NCBI GenBank assembly: GCA_964429745.1
Contig: CAYSDI010000002.1
Span: 50,231 to 114,230 of the forward strand
DNA from: WGOA01 sp964429745
GTDB taxonomy: Bacteria > Bacteroidota > Bacteroidia > Chitinophagales > BACL12
Reading direction: 5' to 3'
DNA: 64,000 nt
Part shown: piece by piece, positions 22,199-31,514 of the stretch
Position numbering within the stretch: the first letter of the stretch is position 1
How the letters are laid out: every line of letters starts with the position of its first letter
Notes under the pieces: generated by a model
What the model saw: only the letters and a program-made list of their open reading frames with translations
Told to the model about the DNA's origin: nothing
Databases searched by the model: none
Position numbers and translations under genes: made by a program

Positions 22199-24460
22199 AT
22201 GCGGAACCTTTTTTTGTGGCTAATCCTCGCCACCAGCTATGGATTATTCGCCCAACAGGTCCAGCTTTCCGGCTTCATTCAGGATGTTGATCAACAGCCT
22301 CTAATAGGTGCCAATGTGGTTTTAACCGAGGGAATTGGCACCACGAGTGACCTCGACGGCAGGTTTAGCCTTAAAGCCGAGCCGGGGGTCTATGTGTTGC
22401 AGGTAAGTTACCTGGGCTACGAAGGGTACACGGATAGCGTCACCCTTGCCGGAACTCAAATGCTGCTGCCTCCAATTGTGCTGCAAGCCAAAGTCCGCGA
22501 GCTGGGCATGATGGTGGTTTCGGGCAGTTTGTACGAAAAAGCCATTGAGCGGGAGGTGGTTTCGGTTGACATCATCAGCGCCGGACTCATTGAACGCACC
22601 AATGCGCGGAGCCTGGACGAGGCAGTGACCAAGTTGCCCGGGGTTTACGTGGCTGACGGCCAGGCCAACATGCGCGGTGGAACGGGCTACAGTTTTGGGG
22701 CGGGTAGCCGGGTCATGATGGTCATTGACGGACAACCGCTTCTGACGGCTGATCGCGGAGACATCAAATGGACCATGATGCCGCTGGAAATCATCGACCA
22801 GGTGGAAGTCATCAAAGGTCCGGCGTCCGTGCTTTACGGTTCCGGCGCACTCAACGGAGTGGTGCACGTTCGCACCATTTGGCCTGGCGAGGTGCCGGAA
22901 ACCAATTTATTGCTCTACCAGGGCGTGTACAGCGACCCCAAGCGCGAAGTGGTGCAGTGGTGGGACCACAATCCAGTTTTTGCCGGCGGACGATTCAGCC
23001 ACAGCAGAAAACTGGGCAATTTTGACCTGGTGGTCGGGGGCAGCCTGGCTACCGACCAGAGTTATTTGTTGGAGGAGAAACGCAGCCATGCGCGGTTCAA
23101 CGTCAAAACAAGGTACCGGCCTCCGGCTTTGGACGGAAGGTTGAGCATGGGCATCAATGCCAATTCGACCTACTACAACGAAGGGTTGTTTTTGCTTTGG
23201 GCGGATAACAATGAAGGGGCGTACAAAGCGTTGCCCAATTCTTCGGATGTGAATAATTACCTCTGGAATTACATCGATCCCTGGATCACATATTTTGATC
23301 GGGGCGGAAACCGCCACAGCGGCAAGTTTCGCTACAATTACAATGGTAATTTCTACAGTTCATCCAACCGCGCGCACATACAGTTGCTGACGGGTGAGTA
23401 CCAATTCCAGCGGACGTTTAAGCGGCGATACACGCTGACTGCGGGCGTGAACGATTTGCAGGCTTTTATCAACGACAATGACCTGGCGGACCACACGGCT
23501 AATCTGCTGGCTTTGTTTACCCAAGTGGATAAAACCTGGGACAGACTCAGCGTTTCTGCCGGCGTGCGCTGGGAGACCTTCCGATTGGATGACAGCGCTG
23601 CATCAGCTTTACCCGTGCTCAAAACCGGAATCAATTACCAGGTAAGCAAAAACAATTTTCTGCGGGTTGCTTTTGGCCAGGGGTATCGATTTCCTTCAGT
23701 TGGCGAACGATTTGTGGACACCGACGTGGGCGACCTGATTTTCATTTTCCCCAATCCGGAGCTTCGGCCAGAAATTGGGTGGAATGCCGAAATCGGAACC
23801 AAACAAACGCTCAACGGTCTGGACTGGAAAGGCTACCTGGATTTGACCGCCTTTTGGACGGAGTACACCGATATGACGGAGTTCACTTTTGGGATTTATC
23901 CGGAAGGGCTGGGGTTCAAAAATTTAAATGTGGGGAGCGCAAGGATAGCCGGTCTGGAGTTCACCGCGTCAGGAAACGGCCGCATAGGCCAGGTTCCTCT
24001 TTATCTAATAGCAGGTTATACATATGTTTATCCAGCAAATTTGGGTGTAGATACTACCCTGCGAGCTCCGGGAAAATTCCTGGAATACTTTTGGAAGAGT
24101 TTTAATGGGGATGATCCGGATGTGTTTAACACGCTCTTGGCTTACCGCTTTAGGCACGTAGCCAAACTGGATGTTCAGGCAGGATTCAAACAATTCACGG
24201 CAGGAATTGACGTCCAGTATTTCTCTTACATGCAGAAAATTGATCAGGTGTTTGAACTGTTCATTCCCGGGATTGCCGATTTTCGTTCTACGCACAATGG
24301 CGGTGACTGGATTGTGGGGGGACGAGCCTCGCTGGATCTCGGAGCGTCGAACACCGTTACGCTGCTGGCCAACAACCTGCTCAACCGGGAGTACAGCCTG
24401 CGTCCGGGCAGAATGGATGCCCCGAGGAACATTGCGGTGCAGTACCGCATGAAGTTTTAA
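22199..24460 (+). CDS. TonB-dependent receptor
   Basis: A 753-residue outer-membrane receptor with signal peptide (MRNLFLWLILATSYGLFAQ), carboxypeptidase-like beta domain (VQLSGFIQDVDQQPLIGANV), plug (ERTNARSLDEAVTKLPGVYV, then VMMVIDGQPLL and VEVIKGPASVLYGSGALNGVV) and a beta-barrel ending in Phe (QYRMKF), the usual C-terminal barrel signal. The plug style resembles siderophore/heme/cobalamin receptors more than SusC. The stop codon is directly followed by a 36-bp tandem repeat. Confidence 0.92.
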   Translation: MRNLFLWLILATSYGLFAQQVQLSGFIQDVDQQPLIGANVVLTEGIGTTSDLDGRFSLKAEPGVYVLQVSYLGYEGYTDSVTLAGTQMLLPPIVLQAKVRELGMMVVSGSLYEKAIEREVVSVDIISAGLIERTNARSLDEAVTKLPGVYVADGQANMRGGTGYSFGAGSRVMMVIDGQPLLTADRGDIKWTMMPLEIIDQVEVIKGPASVLYGSGALNGVVHVRTIWPGEVPETNLLLYQGVYSDPKREVVQWWDHNPVFAGGRFSHSRKLGNFDLVVGGSLATDQSYLLEEKRSHARFNVKTRYRPPALDGRLSMGINANSTYYNEGLFLLWADNNEGAYKALPNSSDVNNYLWNYIDPWITYFDRGGNRHSGKFRYNYNGNFYSSSNRAHIQLLTGEYQFQRTFKRRYTLTAGVNDLQAFINDNDLADHTANLLALFTQVDKTWDRLSVSAGVRWETFRLDDSAASALPVLKTGINYQVSKNNFLRVAFGQGYRFPSVGERFVDTDVGDLIFIFPNPELRPEIGWNAEIGTKQTLNGLDWKGYLDLTAFWTEYTDMTEFTFGIYPEGLGFKNLNVGSARIAGLEFTASGNGRIGQVPLYLIAGYTYVYPANLGVDTTLRAPGKFLEYFWKSFNGDDPDVFNTLLAYRFRHVAKLDVQAGFKQFTAGIDVQYFSYMQKIDQVFELFIPGIADFRSTHNGGDWIVGGRASLDLGASNTVTLLANNLLNREYSLRPGRMDAPRNIAVQYRMKF

Positions 24461-24532
24461 CCGAGGCTGCCCCCCGGCACGGCCAGGCACAAAAAACCGA
24501 GGCTGCCCCCCGGCACGGCCAGGCACAAAAAA
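24461..24532. repeat. 36-bp tandem repeat (two units plus a partial third)
   Basis: Two exact 36-bp units (24461-24496, 24497-24532), each starting CCGAGGCTGCC and ending in six A. A third partial unit (CCGAGGCTGCC at 24533) forms the first arm of the terminator hairpin that follows. The array starts at the base after the TonB receptor stop. It looks like repeated duplication of one terminator arm with its poly-A tract. Confidence 0.9.
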
Positions 24533-24558
24533 CCGAGGCTGCCTTGCGGCAGCCTCGG
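24527..24558 (-). terminator. Intrinsic terminator of the T9SS cargo gene
   Basis: Perfect 11-bp stem CCGAGGCTGCC / GGCAGCCTCGG with a 4-nt loop (24533-24558), followed on the minus strand by six T (24532-24527). It lies 24 bp after the stop of the gene at 24583. Confidence 0.85.
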
Positions 24559-24582
24559 GCATAATAAAGGACTTAAAGCGGA

Positions 24583-25662
24583 TTACTCCACCACAGTGAA
24601 CTTGGCGCTGACTTTTTCATCACCTTGCTCCAATTCCATGATGTACAGACCGGGAGCGAGGTCCAGATCGTAGCGAATCACGTTCGGACCGGCGAATACC
24701 GTCGGGCGCTCCGTCATCACAACGCGACCCGTAACATCGAACACGCGAGCGATGGCATCACCATCCTGGCTGCTGTTGTACTCCATGACTACCAGGTCAG
24801 AGGCTGGGTTGGGGTACAAATCCAGAGAACGGACTTCGTTGATGGCTTCGGTCATTTCACCGACGCGAGCTGTTGGGCTGGCAAAGGTGTCAAATACGGA
24901 CAGCGGCGTCAGCGGCGGGCCGGACGCGCCACAGCCTGCGCGAACACCCCAACGGTAGGTAGCACCGGGTACAAGCTGAGCGTAAGGCACCAGGAAGGTG
25001 GTGTTGAAAACGCCAAGTTGTGGGCTAACCGCACCAAGCACGGGGATCGGACCGCCGTTCACCTGGTAGCCAATGGCACCTAACACCGGACCCCACTTCA
25101 ACTGGTAGCGACCGGTCGTAGGCAGGTTAAGCGAGCGCGGGTTGGCCGGAGCCTGGGCGGAAATTGGTGCGGTTGCACAGTTCTTGCAGCCAGAAACCAG
25201 CAACTCAAACGGATAAAGCGTATCCACCATGATGGTGGTGCCCCCAAGGAAAGGAGGAAGAATAGCCGTCACCGTCAAATCACCAATAATGTTATAAGTG
25301 CCAGGTGCAACACCACTGGGGTTACCGTTTAACACCACGCAGCCACTCGTGCTGGCTGGATATATGCAAGAACCTGGATTACAGGCAAAGGAAAAACCGG
25401 GAGGTAATCCTGTGACCGTGTTAATGGTGTAATCCACCACTGTAGCAAAGACCCCGGGCAAAATTTGAAGGCTCGGAGGCACAATGGCTGTAATGGTCTG
25501 CGAGAAAGAACTGGTACAGGTATAGGCTACGTCAAATTGAGGAGGCCAGATTTCTCCTGGATCCCCGACGTCAATAGCATTGGGGTTAGGGGTGCAGACC
25601 TGCGCTACGGCAAACGCAGCGGTAGCGGTCAGCCCCATTAATGTGGTGAAAAGTTTTTTCAT
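24583..25662 (-). CDS. Exported protein with type IX secretion sorting domain
   Basis: A 359-residue secreted protein: signal peptide (MKKLFTTLMGLTATAAFAVAQ), a central Cys- and Pro-rich beta-structured region of unknown function with a fibronectin-like segment (YQLKWGPVLGAIGYQV), and a C-terminal type A T9SS sorting domain (LDLYPNPASDLVVMEY ... ARVFDVTGRVV ... LAPGLYIMELEQG). The tail directs export through the type IX system and usually anchoring at the cell surface. No enzyme motif is seen. A strong intrinsic terminator follows. Confidence 0.87.
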   Translation of the reverse strand: MKKLFTTLMGLTATAAFAVAQVCTPNPNAIDVGDPGEIWPPQFDVAYTCTSSFSQTITAIVPPSLQILPGVFATVVDYTINTVTGLPPGFSFACNPGSCIYPASTSGCVVLNGNPSGVAPGTYNIIGDLTVTAILPPFLGGTTIMVDTLYPFELLVSGCKNCATAPISAQAPANPRSLNLPTTGRYQLKWGPVLGAIGYQVNGGPIPVLGAVSPQLGVFNTTFLVPYAQLVPGATYRWGVRAGCGASGPPLTPLSVFDTFASPTARVGEMTEAINEVRSLDLYPNPASDLVVMEYNSSQDGDAIARVFDVTGRVVMTERPTVFAGPNVIRYDLDLAPGLYIMELEQGDEKVSAKFTVVE

Positions 25663-25835
25663 GGGTTACTTGGTTTAGGTCAGTTTAATAGCGGTGAATT
25701 ATTGCCTGCTTGGCCGTTGTATCCACCGCACTCTAATATAGCAGGTTCCTGGCATACCAAGAAAGGAAAAACGTAAAAACGACAAGAAGGTCAGTTCTGA
25801 GCCCTATTAAGCATGTTTTCAAGCAATCCTGTTGC

Positions 25836-27263
25836 TTAAAGAGAGAACGTTTCGCCCAAAATGGGTAGAACCACCTCGTGAAATCCTTCTTGCTCCAATA
25901 GCGCTTTAAAGGGGAGTTGCTGCTCCGGCTCACCGTGGACTAAAAACAACTGGCGCAACCGTTTAGGCTCCTGGCTCTGGAGAAAGGCCAGCATTTCGCG
26001 CTGGTCGCCGTGTGCACTAAACGAAGACAGCGATTCAATCCGGGCCCGGACCATTTTCTCCTCGCCAAAAATTCGGATCGTTTCTGCGCCGGCAACCAGG
26101 CGCGCGCCCAGGGTGTGTGGAGCGCAATACCCCACCATCAATATGGTGCTGTCCGGATCTTCAATGTTGTTGCTCACATGGTGCTTTATTCGGCCTGCGG
26201 TAATCATTCCACTGGCTGAAATGATGATGGCCGAACGAACATTGTTCAGGCTTTTAGAGTCCTCCACTTTAGTGATGTAATGCAAACGCCGAAAGCCAAA
26301 AGGGTCAGGGTCCTGCAGCATGTAGCGATGCATTTCTTCATCAAAACAATCCGGATGCAGGCGAAAAACCTCGGTAGCATTTACTGCCATCGGGCTGTCC
26401 ACAAAAATGCTGACCTCCCGGGGAAGGCGCCCCTCGTTTTCAAGCCGGTCAATGGTGTAGACCAATTCTTGCGTACGCCCGACGCTGAAGGCCGGAATGA
26501 TGAGCTTGCCCTTTCGCTCCACGCAGGTTTCCCGGATGATGGATAGCAAGCGCTCGTCCTGGTCAGGCGTAAACTCATGTACCTTATTTCCATACGTAGA
26601 CTCACAAATCAAATAGTCGCAGGGGAGCATGGGCTTGGGGTCGCGCAAAATGGGGCGGTTGGGCCGGCCTATATCGCCGGTAAACCCAAAAAAAGTGTCC
26701 TTCATGCCCCCCCTGCGAATGCGCAGCGTCACAGAAGCGGAACCCAGGATGTGGCCGGCATCTCGAAACAGAACATCCACATCAGGGTGAATGGAAAACC
26801 ACTTTTCATAGGGATAAGACGCAAACTGGCCTAGAGCCCGCGCGGCATCTTCGACCGAATACAACGGCTGAACGGTGTGTTCGGGCTTTGGGCTTTTTTG
26901 GCTTCTAGCTTTTCCCTCTGCTCGACGCTGGTCGTATTCCGCGTCCTTTTCCTGAATCTGCGCACTGTCCAACAACATGATGGAGCACAAATCGCGCGTT
27001 GCCGGCGTACAAAAAACGGTGCCTGAAAAACCGTCCTTGACCAATTTTGGAATTCGGCCGCTGTGGTCAATGTGCGCATGGGACAGCACCAAAACACCCA
27101 CCGATTCCGGCTCAAAAAACCATTCCCGGTTAAAACTTTCCGTCTCGTCTTCGCTGCCCTGATACAGGCCGCAATCGAGCAAAATCTTGAACCCGTCATC
27201 AAGGGTCAACAAATGGCAACTTCCGGTAACCGTTCCGGCAGCTCCACAAAATTGTAAAGTCAT
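25836..27263 (-). CDS. Metallo-beta-lactamase / beta-CASP RNA-processing-type hydrolase
   Basis: About 475 residues from the ATG at 27263 (MTLQFCGAAGTVTGS). Zinc-binding motifs are HAHIDH, DAGHILGS and TGDIGR; the beta-CASP region shows ESTYG and the late GYCAPHTLG and FSAHGD motifs. The family includes CPSF73-like and archaeal/bacterial RNA nucleases, so an RNA endo- or exonuclease activity is likely though not proven. It lies 54 bp downstream of the PlsC gene in the same direction. Confidence 0.9.
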   Translation of the reverse strand: MTLQFCGAAGTVTGSCHLLTLDDGFKILLDCGLYQGSEDETESFNREWFFEPESVGVLVLSHAHIDHSGRIPKLVKDGFSGTVFCTPATRDLCSIMLLDSAQIQEKDAEYDQRRAEGKARSQKSPKPEHTVQPLYSVEDAARALGQFASYPYEKWFSIHPDVDVLFRDAGHILGSASVTLRIRRGGMKDTFFGFTGDIGRPNRPILRDPKPMLPCDYLICESTYGNKVHEFTPDQDERLLSIIRETCVERKGKLIIPAFSVGRTQELVYTIDRLENEGRLPREVSIFVDSPMAVNATEVFRLHPDCFDEEMHRYMLQDPDPFGFRRLHYITKVEDSKSLNNVRSAIIISASGMITAGRIKHHVSNNIEDPDSTILMVGYCAPHTLGARLVAGAETIRIFGEEKMVRARIESLSSFSAHGDQREMLAFLQSQEPKRLRQLFLVHGEPEQQLPFKALLEQEGFHEVVLPILGETFSL

Positions 27264-27317
27264 GCGGTGAAATTCCACATTCCCTTCCAGCCCGCAAACC
27301 CAATCCGTGGGCTGCGG

Positions 27318-28127
27318 CTAAATCCCTTCAGTTTTCGGGCGAAGGGCTTCCGGTTCCCCCAGCAAGTAATGGCCTGTAAACTCGGGGTCTGAGGTTACAA
27401 TGGCGTTGTGCATAGCCCTGTAAACACGGTCGCGCAGGGCTGGCAAATCTGCGGCTCCGAGTCCCACAGTGGGAATCGGCGTCAGGTAAACTGCTTTCAT
27501 CTGTCCTGGCCGAAGCAGGCTACTGCCCATGGGCATCATCGTTCTGCTGCCAATGAACACCAGCGGAACCACCGGAATACCCGCCGACAACGCCGCATCA
27601 AAAGCCCCATCGTAGAAACGCCCCAGCGGTTCTGTACCTCGGTTGCGCGTGCCTTCCGGAAACACGCAGAACGAGACCCCCTCCCCCGCCAGCTTTTTAA
27701 TCATTTCCCGACTGCTTTTGCGGCTTTCGGGGTTGCTTCGGTCCACAAAAACGGCAATGCGTGAAAACATGAAACCCAGCAGCGGTATGCGCTTCAGCTC
27801 CTTTTTGACCAAAAAACGCATGCCGTGCCGAAATGCAAACGAACCAATCAGCATGTCCAGTGTGGAACCGTGGTTGGGCGTGAACAAGTACACCCCGTTG
27901 GGGTCCAGCGCTGTTTGGTGCTCCATCGAAAAACGGACTCCACACAGCGCGCCCCACACAACCGCCACCTCGTTGTTGACGTACAAAAGCCTTCGCTCCC
28001 GCCCCTTGCGGCCGGTAAACAGGCTCAGCAGGGCATACCCCCCCGCCCCCGCCACCAGCACGGCAAAAAAGACCCCATAGGCCCAAAGGGAGTAAAAGAA
28101 AAGTGCCGTTTTTCGGACCAGGTTCAT
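27318..28127 (-). CDS. plsC: 1-acyl-sn-glycerol-3-phosphate acyltransferase (PlsC family)
   Basis: A 269-residue membrane-associated acyltransferase that adds the second acyl chain to lysophosphatidic acid in phospholipid synthesis. Catalytic motif NHGSTLD (the HX4D box) and the phosphate-binding FPEGTR are both present, after an N-terminal hydrophobic segment. Length is typical. It probably shares a transcript with the beta-CASP gene downstream. Confidence 0.92.
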   Translation of the reverse strand: MNLVRKTALFFYSLWAYGVFFAVLVAGAGGYALLSLFTGRKGRERRLLYVNNEVAVVWGALCGVRFSMEHQTALDPNGVYLFTPNHGSTLDMLIGSFAFRHGMRFLVKKELKRIPLLGFMFSRIAVFVDRSNPESRKSSREMIKKLAGEGVSFCVFPEGTRNRGTEPLGRFYDGAFDAALSAGIPVVPLVFIGSRTMMPMGSSLLRPGQMKAVYLTPIPTVGLGAADLPALRDRVYRAMHNAIVTSDPEFTGHYLLGEPEALRPKTEGI

Positions 28128-28309
28128 AGCGCCTATAGCAGGAGAGGTTCATCGTGTTTTGCCCCTTCAAACTGTCCCGCTCACCAGGCCAAGTTAGCCT
28201 GACCAAACGGGAATAGCCCAACCGCTGCTAAGAACCCCCTGTGGCGTGCAAAACTTTCCAACAAGCCCCCGGTGGACTCTTTCTGTTTTTTCAATGGAAT
28301 GCACCGGGG

Positions 28310-28317
28310 TACTTTTG
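28310..28317 (+). promoter_or_regulatory. -7 box just before the exonuclease start
   Basis: TACTTTTG is a perfect TAnnTTTG match, 7 nt before the GTG at 28325. The -33 region is weak (TTCTG at 28281). Its location inside the open frame indicates that translation starts at 28325 and not at the earlier ATG. Confidence 0.5.
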
Positions 28318-28324
28318 CGACCGA

Positions 28325-29704
28325 GTGTACGCTGTTGTTGACATCGAAACCACGGGTTCCCGATTTGGGGAGGATCGGATCACGGAAGTGGCCGTGTACC
28401 TGACGGACGGCGAAACCATCACCGGCGAATGGTCAAGTCTGGTCAACCCCGGCGTGGACATTCCCCCTTTTATCACTAACCTGACTGGCATTGACAACGA
28501 CCTGGTAGCAGACGCCCCGTCGTTTGCCGACCTGGCCGAGACTATTGCCTCATGGACCGACGACAAAATCTTTGTCGCCCACAATGCCGCGTTCGATTAC
28601 CACTTTCTGCGGCGCGAATTTGAACGGATTGGTCAAGTCTTCCAGCGCCGCCGGCTGTGCACCGTGCAAGTCTCGCGGAAAATTTTTCCTGGCCTACCCT
28701 CCTACAGCCTCGGCAAACTCTGCGACCGCCTTGGCATCCCCATCAGTGACCGCCACCGCGCCCATGGCGACGCCCGTGCAACCGCCCTACTCTTGTCTAT
28801 GTTGGTGGACAACGATCGGCGCGGCGTCCTGGCCAAAACACTGAAACACGGCTCCGGGGAACGCAACCTTCCCCCAAACGTGCCTCAGGCCCGCTTTCTG
28901 GCGCTTCCCGAGCGCACCGGAGTGTACTATTTCCACAACGAAAAAGGGCAGGTCATCTACGTGGGAAAGGCCCGGAACATCCGCAGTCGCGTGGCTTCAC
29001 ACTTTGCGGCCGCAGAACGCCACGCCACGGAAGCCCGGATGCGGCACCTGGTGTACGACCTCAGTTTTGAAGAAACGGGCAGCGAACTGGTGGCGCTTTT
29101 GCTGGAATCCATTGAAATCAAGCGTCATCAGCCCATTTTCAACGCCGCGCAGAAACAATGGCAGGCCAATTACGGGCTGATCCACTACCTGGATCAAAAA
29201 GGCTATCAACGCCTCGGAGTCCTGAAAACCAACAGTCGCCAGCCGGCCCTGCTCACCTTCCCGGACATGCTCAGCGCCCGCAATTTTCTGCAGCGCAAAT
29301 GCAGCGATTTTAACCTATGCCCTCGCCTTTGCTCCCTGCAAACGGTCACAGGACCTTGCTATGACCGCCGGGCCGGCGCCTGTGACGGTGCTTGCGAGGA
29401 GGCTGAACTACCGGAATTGTACAACCAGCGCGCAGCCGCTGCGCTGGCATCATTTGGGGCAGAATTCGGCAATTTAATGATCATCGGCCGCGGCCGTCAG
29501 CCAGAAGAGCGCTCGGTTATCGCGGTGGAAAACGGGCATTATCTGGGATTTGGCTACTTCGCGCCGGAGCTCACTGGCGAAGATCCCGCGCTGATTCGTT
29601 CCTGCGTTAAGCACCAGCCCGACAACCCGGACGTGCAGCGAATTTTGCAGACCTACCTACGCTCCTCTCACCGCGATCGCGTACTGGAATACGCCGCAGA
29701 GTAG
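28325..29704 (+). CDS. DEDDh exonuclease fused to a GIY-YIG nuclease domain
   Basis: About 459 residues from a GTG that follows a -7 box. The N-terminal domain is a DNA polymerase III epsilon-type 3'-5' exonuclease: VVDIETTG (Asp6, Glu8), AHNAAFDYHFL and HRAHGDARA supply the DEDDh residues. From about residue 195 a UvrC/Cho-like GIY-YIG domain follows (GVYYFHNEKGQVIYVGKARN, with Arg and Glu in SRVASHF and LLESIEIK). A Cys-rich segment (CSDFNLCPRLC ... CDGACEEA) comes later and may bind metal. The fusion is common in Bacteroidota and is thought to act in DNA repair. Confidence 0.92.
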   Translation: MYAVVDIETTGSRFGEDRITEVAVYLTDGETITGEWSSLVNPGVDIPPFITNLTGIDNDLVADAPSFADLAETIASWTDDKIFVAHNAAFDYHFLRREFERIGQVFQRRRLCTVQVSRKIFPGLPSYSLGKLCDRLGIPISDRHRAHGDARATALLLSMLVDNDRRGVLAKTLKHGSGERNLPPNVPQARFLALPERTGVYYFHNEKGQVIYVGKARNIRSRVASHFAAAERHATEARMRHLVYDLSFEETGSELVALLLESIEIKRHQPIFNAAQKQWQANYGLIHYLDQKGYQRLGVLKTNSRQPALLTFPDMLSARNFLQRKCSDFNLCPRLCSLQTVTGPCYDRRAGACDGACEEAELPELYNQRAAAALASFGAEFGNLMIIGRGRQPEERSVIAVENGHYLGFGYFAPELTGEDPALIRSCVKHQPDNPDVQRILQTYLRSSHRDRVLEYAAE

Positions 29705-29763
29705 CGCAGCGAACGGCATTCTTTCCACCGTAATAAAACTTATTTTCAGGGGAAATGTTTCCG

Positions 29764-30387
29764 TCAGGTCGGCAACTTGGCGTGAAGTTTACGGCGCACA
29801 AATTCGCTGATGAGCGACGTGGCTACCGCATTATGCCCGCCGTGCGGAATGATCAGATCGGCGTACTCACGCGAGGGCTCCACATAGCGTTCGTGCATGG
29901 GCCGAACCGTTTGCAGGTAGCGCCGCAGCACTTCGCCGGTATTGCGCCCGCGCTCAGCGATGTCGCGCTCCACAATCTGCACCAGCCGCTGATCAGCAGC
30001 CAGGTGCATGAACAGTTTGAGGTCCAGCAGCGCGCGAAGCGGGGCGTGAGTGAGCACAAGGATGCCTTCCAAGATCAATACAGGCTGCTGAACAACAGAA
30101 ACCGATTCTTCCAACCTTCTGCATGATAAAAAATCATATATAGGTTGTTCAATTGTCTGGCCGCGCCGAAGAGCGGAAACATGCTCTACCAACAAATCAA
30201 AATCTATGGCTGCAGGGTCATCAAAATTGTAGGATAACTTTTCTTGTGGTGAGAGCGCACTTAAATCTTTGTAGTACGCATCTTGTGGAATGACGGATAT
30301 GTTTTCGCCCGGCAGCGCGTGCATAAGCGCGCGAACAAAAGTGGTTTTCCCACATCCCGACCCACCTGCTATGCCCAGTACTATCAC
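29764..30387 (-). CDS. udk: Uridine kinase
   Basis: A 207-residue uridine/cytidine kinase of the pyrimidine salvage pathway. The P-loop is GGSGCGKT near residue 8; IPQDAYYKDL, NFDDPAAIDFDLL and RRYLQTVRPMHERYVEPS are family segments. I chose the GTG at 30387 because it gives the normal length and lies 4 nt after a perfect promoter; the open frame further upstream enters the alkB gene. Confidence 0.94.
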   Translation of the reverse strand: MIVLGIAGGSGCGKTTFVRALMHALPGENISVIPQDAYYKDLSALSPQEKLSYNFDDPAAIDFDLLVEHVSALRRGQTIEQPIYDFLSCRRLEESVSVVQQPVLILEGILVLTHAPLRALLDLKLFMHLAADQRLVQIVERDIAERGRNTGEVLRRYLQTVRPMHERYVEPSREYADLIIPHGGHNAVATSLISEFVRRKLHAKLPT

Positions 30388-30391
30388 CCCG

Positions 30392-30421
30392 CAAAGGTAA
30401 GGTTCAACAGGATAGCCGCAA
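30392..30421 (-). promoter_or_regulatory. Promoter of udk, leaderless layout
   Basis: On the minus strand TTG (30421-30419), 19 bp, TACCTTTG (30399-30392), then CGGG and the GTG start at 30387. The transcript is expected to start at or just beside the start codon. The promoter sits in the 50-bp space after alkB. Confidence 0.7.
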
Positions 30422-30437
30422 TTCGTTGCCGTTCGGT

Positions 30438-31514
30438 TTAGGCGGGCTGCATATCGGAGCTTGATGATTCCTGCAATCCGGCCATTACCCGGTCTACGCG
30501 GGGGTTCATAACCGAAAACCAAAGCGGGGGCACAGTGGCCAGAAGGACCATGGCCGGGTAGCCAGCGGGCATTTGTGGCGCGTCCTCAAAGTGCCGCAAG
30601 ATCTGGTAGGGGCGGCTGGCCAGGTAGTGGTGATCTGAATGGCGGGTCAGTTCGTAGAGCATGAGCCGGCCGTAAGGGTGACTGGAATTCCAACTGTGGT
30701 GCGGCATAACGCGCTCGTATCGCCCACTGGTTTTTTTCTCCCGGCGCAAACCATAATGCTCGATGTAGTTCACCGTTTCGAGCAGCCCAATGCCCACTGC
30801 GGAGGCCAACAGAAAACTGAGCAAAGCGGGAATTCCAGCGATCAGCACAACCGCTAGCATCAGTGCCGCCTGAATCAGGGTAAAGCGAATCATTTCGTTG
30901 TCCGGTGACCAAAAATTAAGGCCTTTGGCTGCGAGGCGCTCGCGCTCCAGGTGCCAAGCGGAACGATAGCCCCCCCAAACACTGCGGGGCAAAAACTGGT
31001 ACAGCGTAACCCCGCGTTCTGCCGAAGCTGGATCGTCATCCGTGCTGACGTGACGGTGATGGCCCAGGTTGTGCTCGATAATAAAATGCATGTAAAACGT
31101 AGAGGCCAAAAGGGTCTTGGACAACGCGCGGTCCAGCGATTTGACCCGGTGGCCGAGTTCATGCGCAACATTGATGCCCAGCGCTCCGCAGGCCACGCCC
31201 ATAGACAACGTCTTGCCCACCCATTCCAGCGTGCTGAGATTACCAAAGCCGACCAGGTAAAGAAAATAGCCCATCAGGCCCCATTGGATGGGTACGTTGG
31301 CATAGAGCAACGCGTCAAAAAATGGATCCTTGCGAGCAGCTTCTTCTTCGATGGTGCTGAGGTTCGCCGGGCTAATAGGAAGCAGCACTTCCAGCAGAGG
31401 CACCAGGCCAAAGGCATAGGCCAGCCCTAAGAAAGACCAGCCATCCGGCAGGTAGAGGGCCAGAAAAACCATCAGCGGAACGTTAAACCCAAGCAGGTAT
31501 TTCCAGGAGCGCAT
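30438..31514 (-). CDS. alkB: Membrane-bound alkane 1-monooxygenase (AlkB family)
   Basis: A 358-residue integral membrane di-iron hydroxylase with about six helices. The histidine boxes HELGH, EHNLGHHRHV and HSDHHY and the extra NYIEHYG motif, the markers of AlkB rather than general fatty-acid desaturases, are all present. It would hydroxylate the terminal carbon of alkanes using electrons from a rubredoxin or ferredoxin and a reductase, neither of which is adjacent. It is divergent from a TetR regulator at 31803, a likely controller. Confidence 0.93.
   Translation of the reverse strand: MRSWKYLLGFNVPLMVFLALYLPDGWSFLGLAYAFGLVPLLEVLLPISPANLSTIEEEAARKDPFFDALLYANVPIQWGLMGYFLYLVGFGNLSTLEWVGKTLSMGVACGALGINVAHELGHRVKSLDRALSKTLLASTFYMHFIIEHNLGHHRHVSTDDDPASAERGVTLYQFLPRSVWGGYRSAWHLERERLAAKGLNFWSPDNEMIRFTLIQAALMLAVVLIAGIPALLSFLLASAVGIGLLETVNYIEHYGLRREKKTSGRYERVMPHHSWNSSHPYGRLMLYELTRHSDHHYLASRPYQILRHFEDAPQMPAGYPAMVLLATVPPLWFSVMNPRVDRVMAGLQESSSSDMQPA

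Noticed and set aside
25821..25837. Hairpin AAGCAA/TTGCTT at the end of the beta-CASP gene as a terminator.
   Set aside because: The stem is only 6 bp, overlaps the stop codon and is not followed by a T run.
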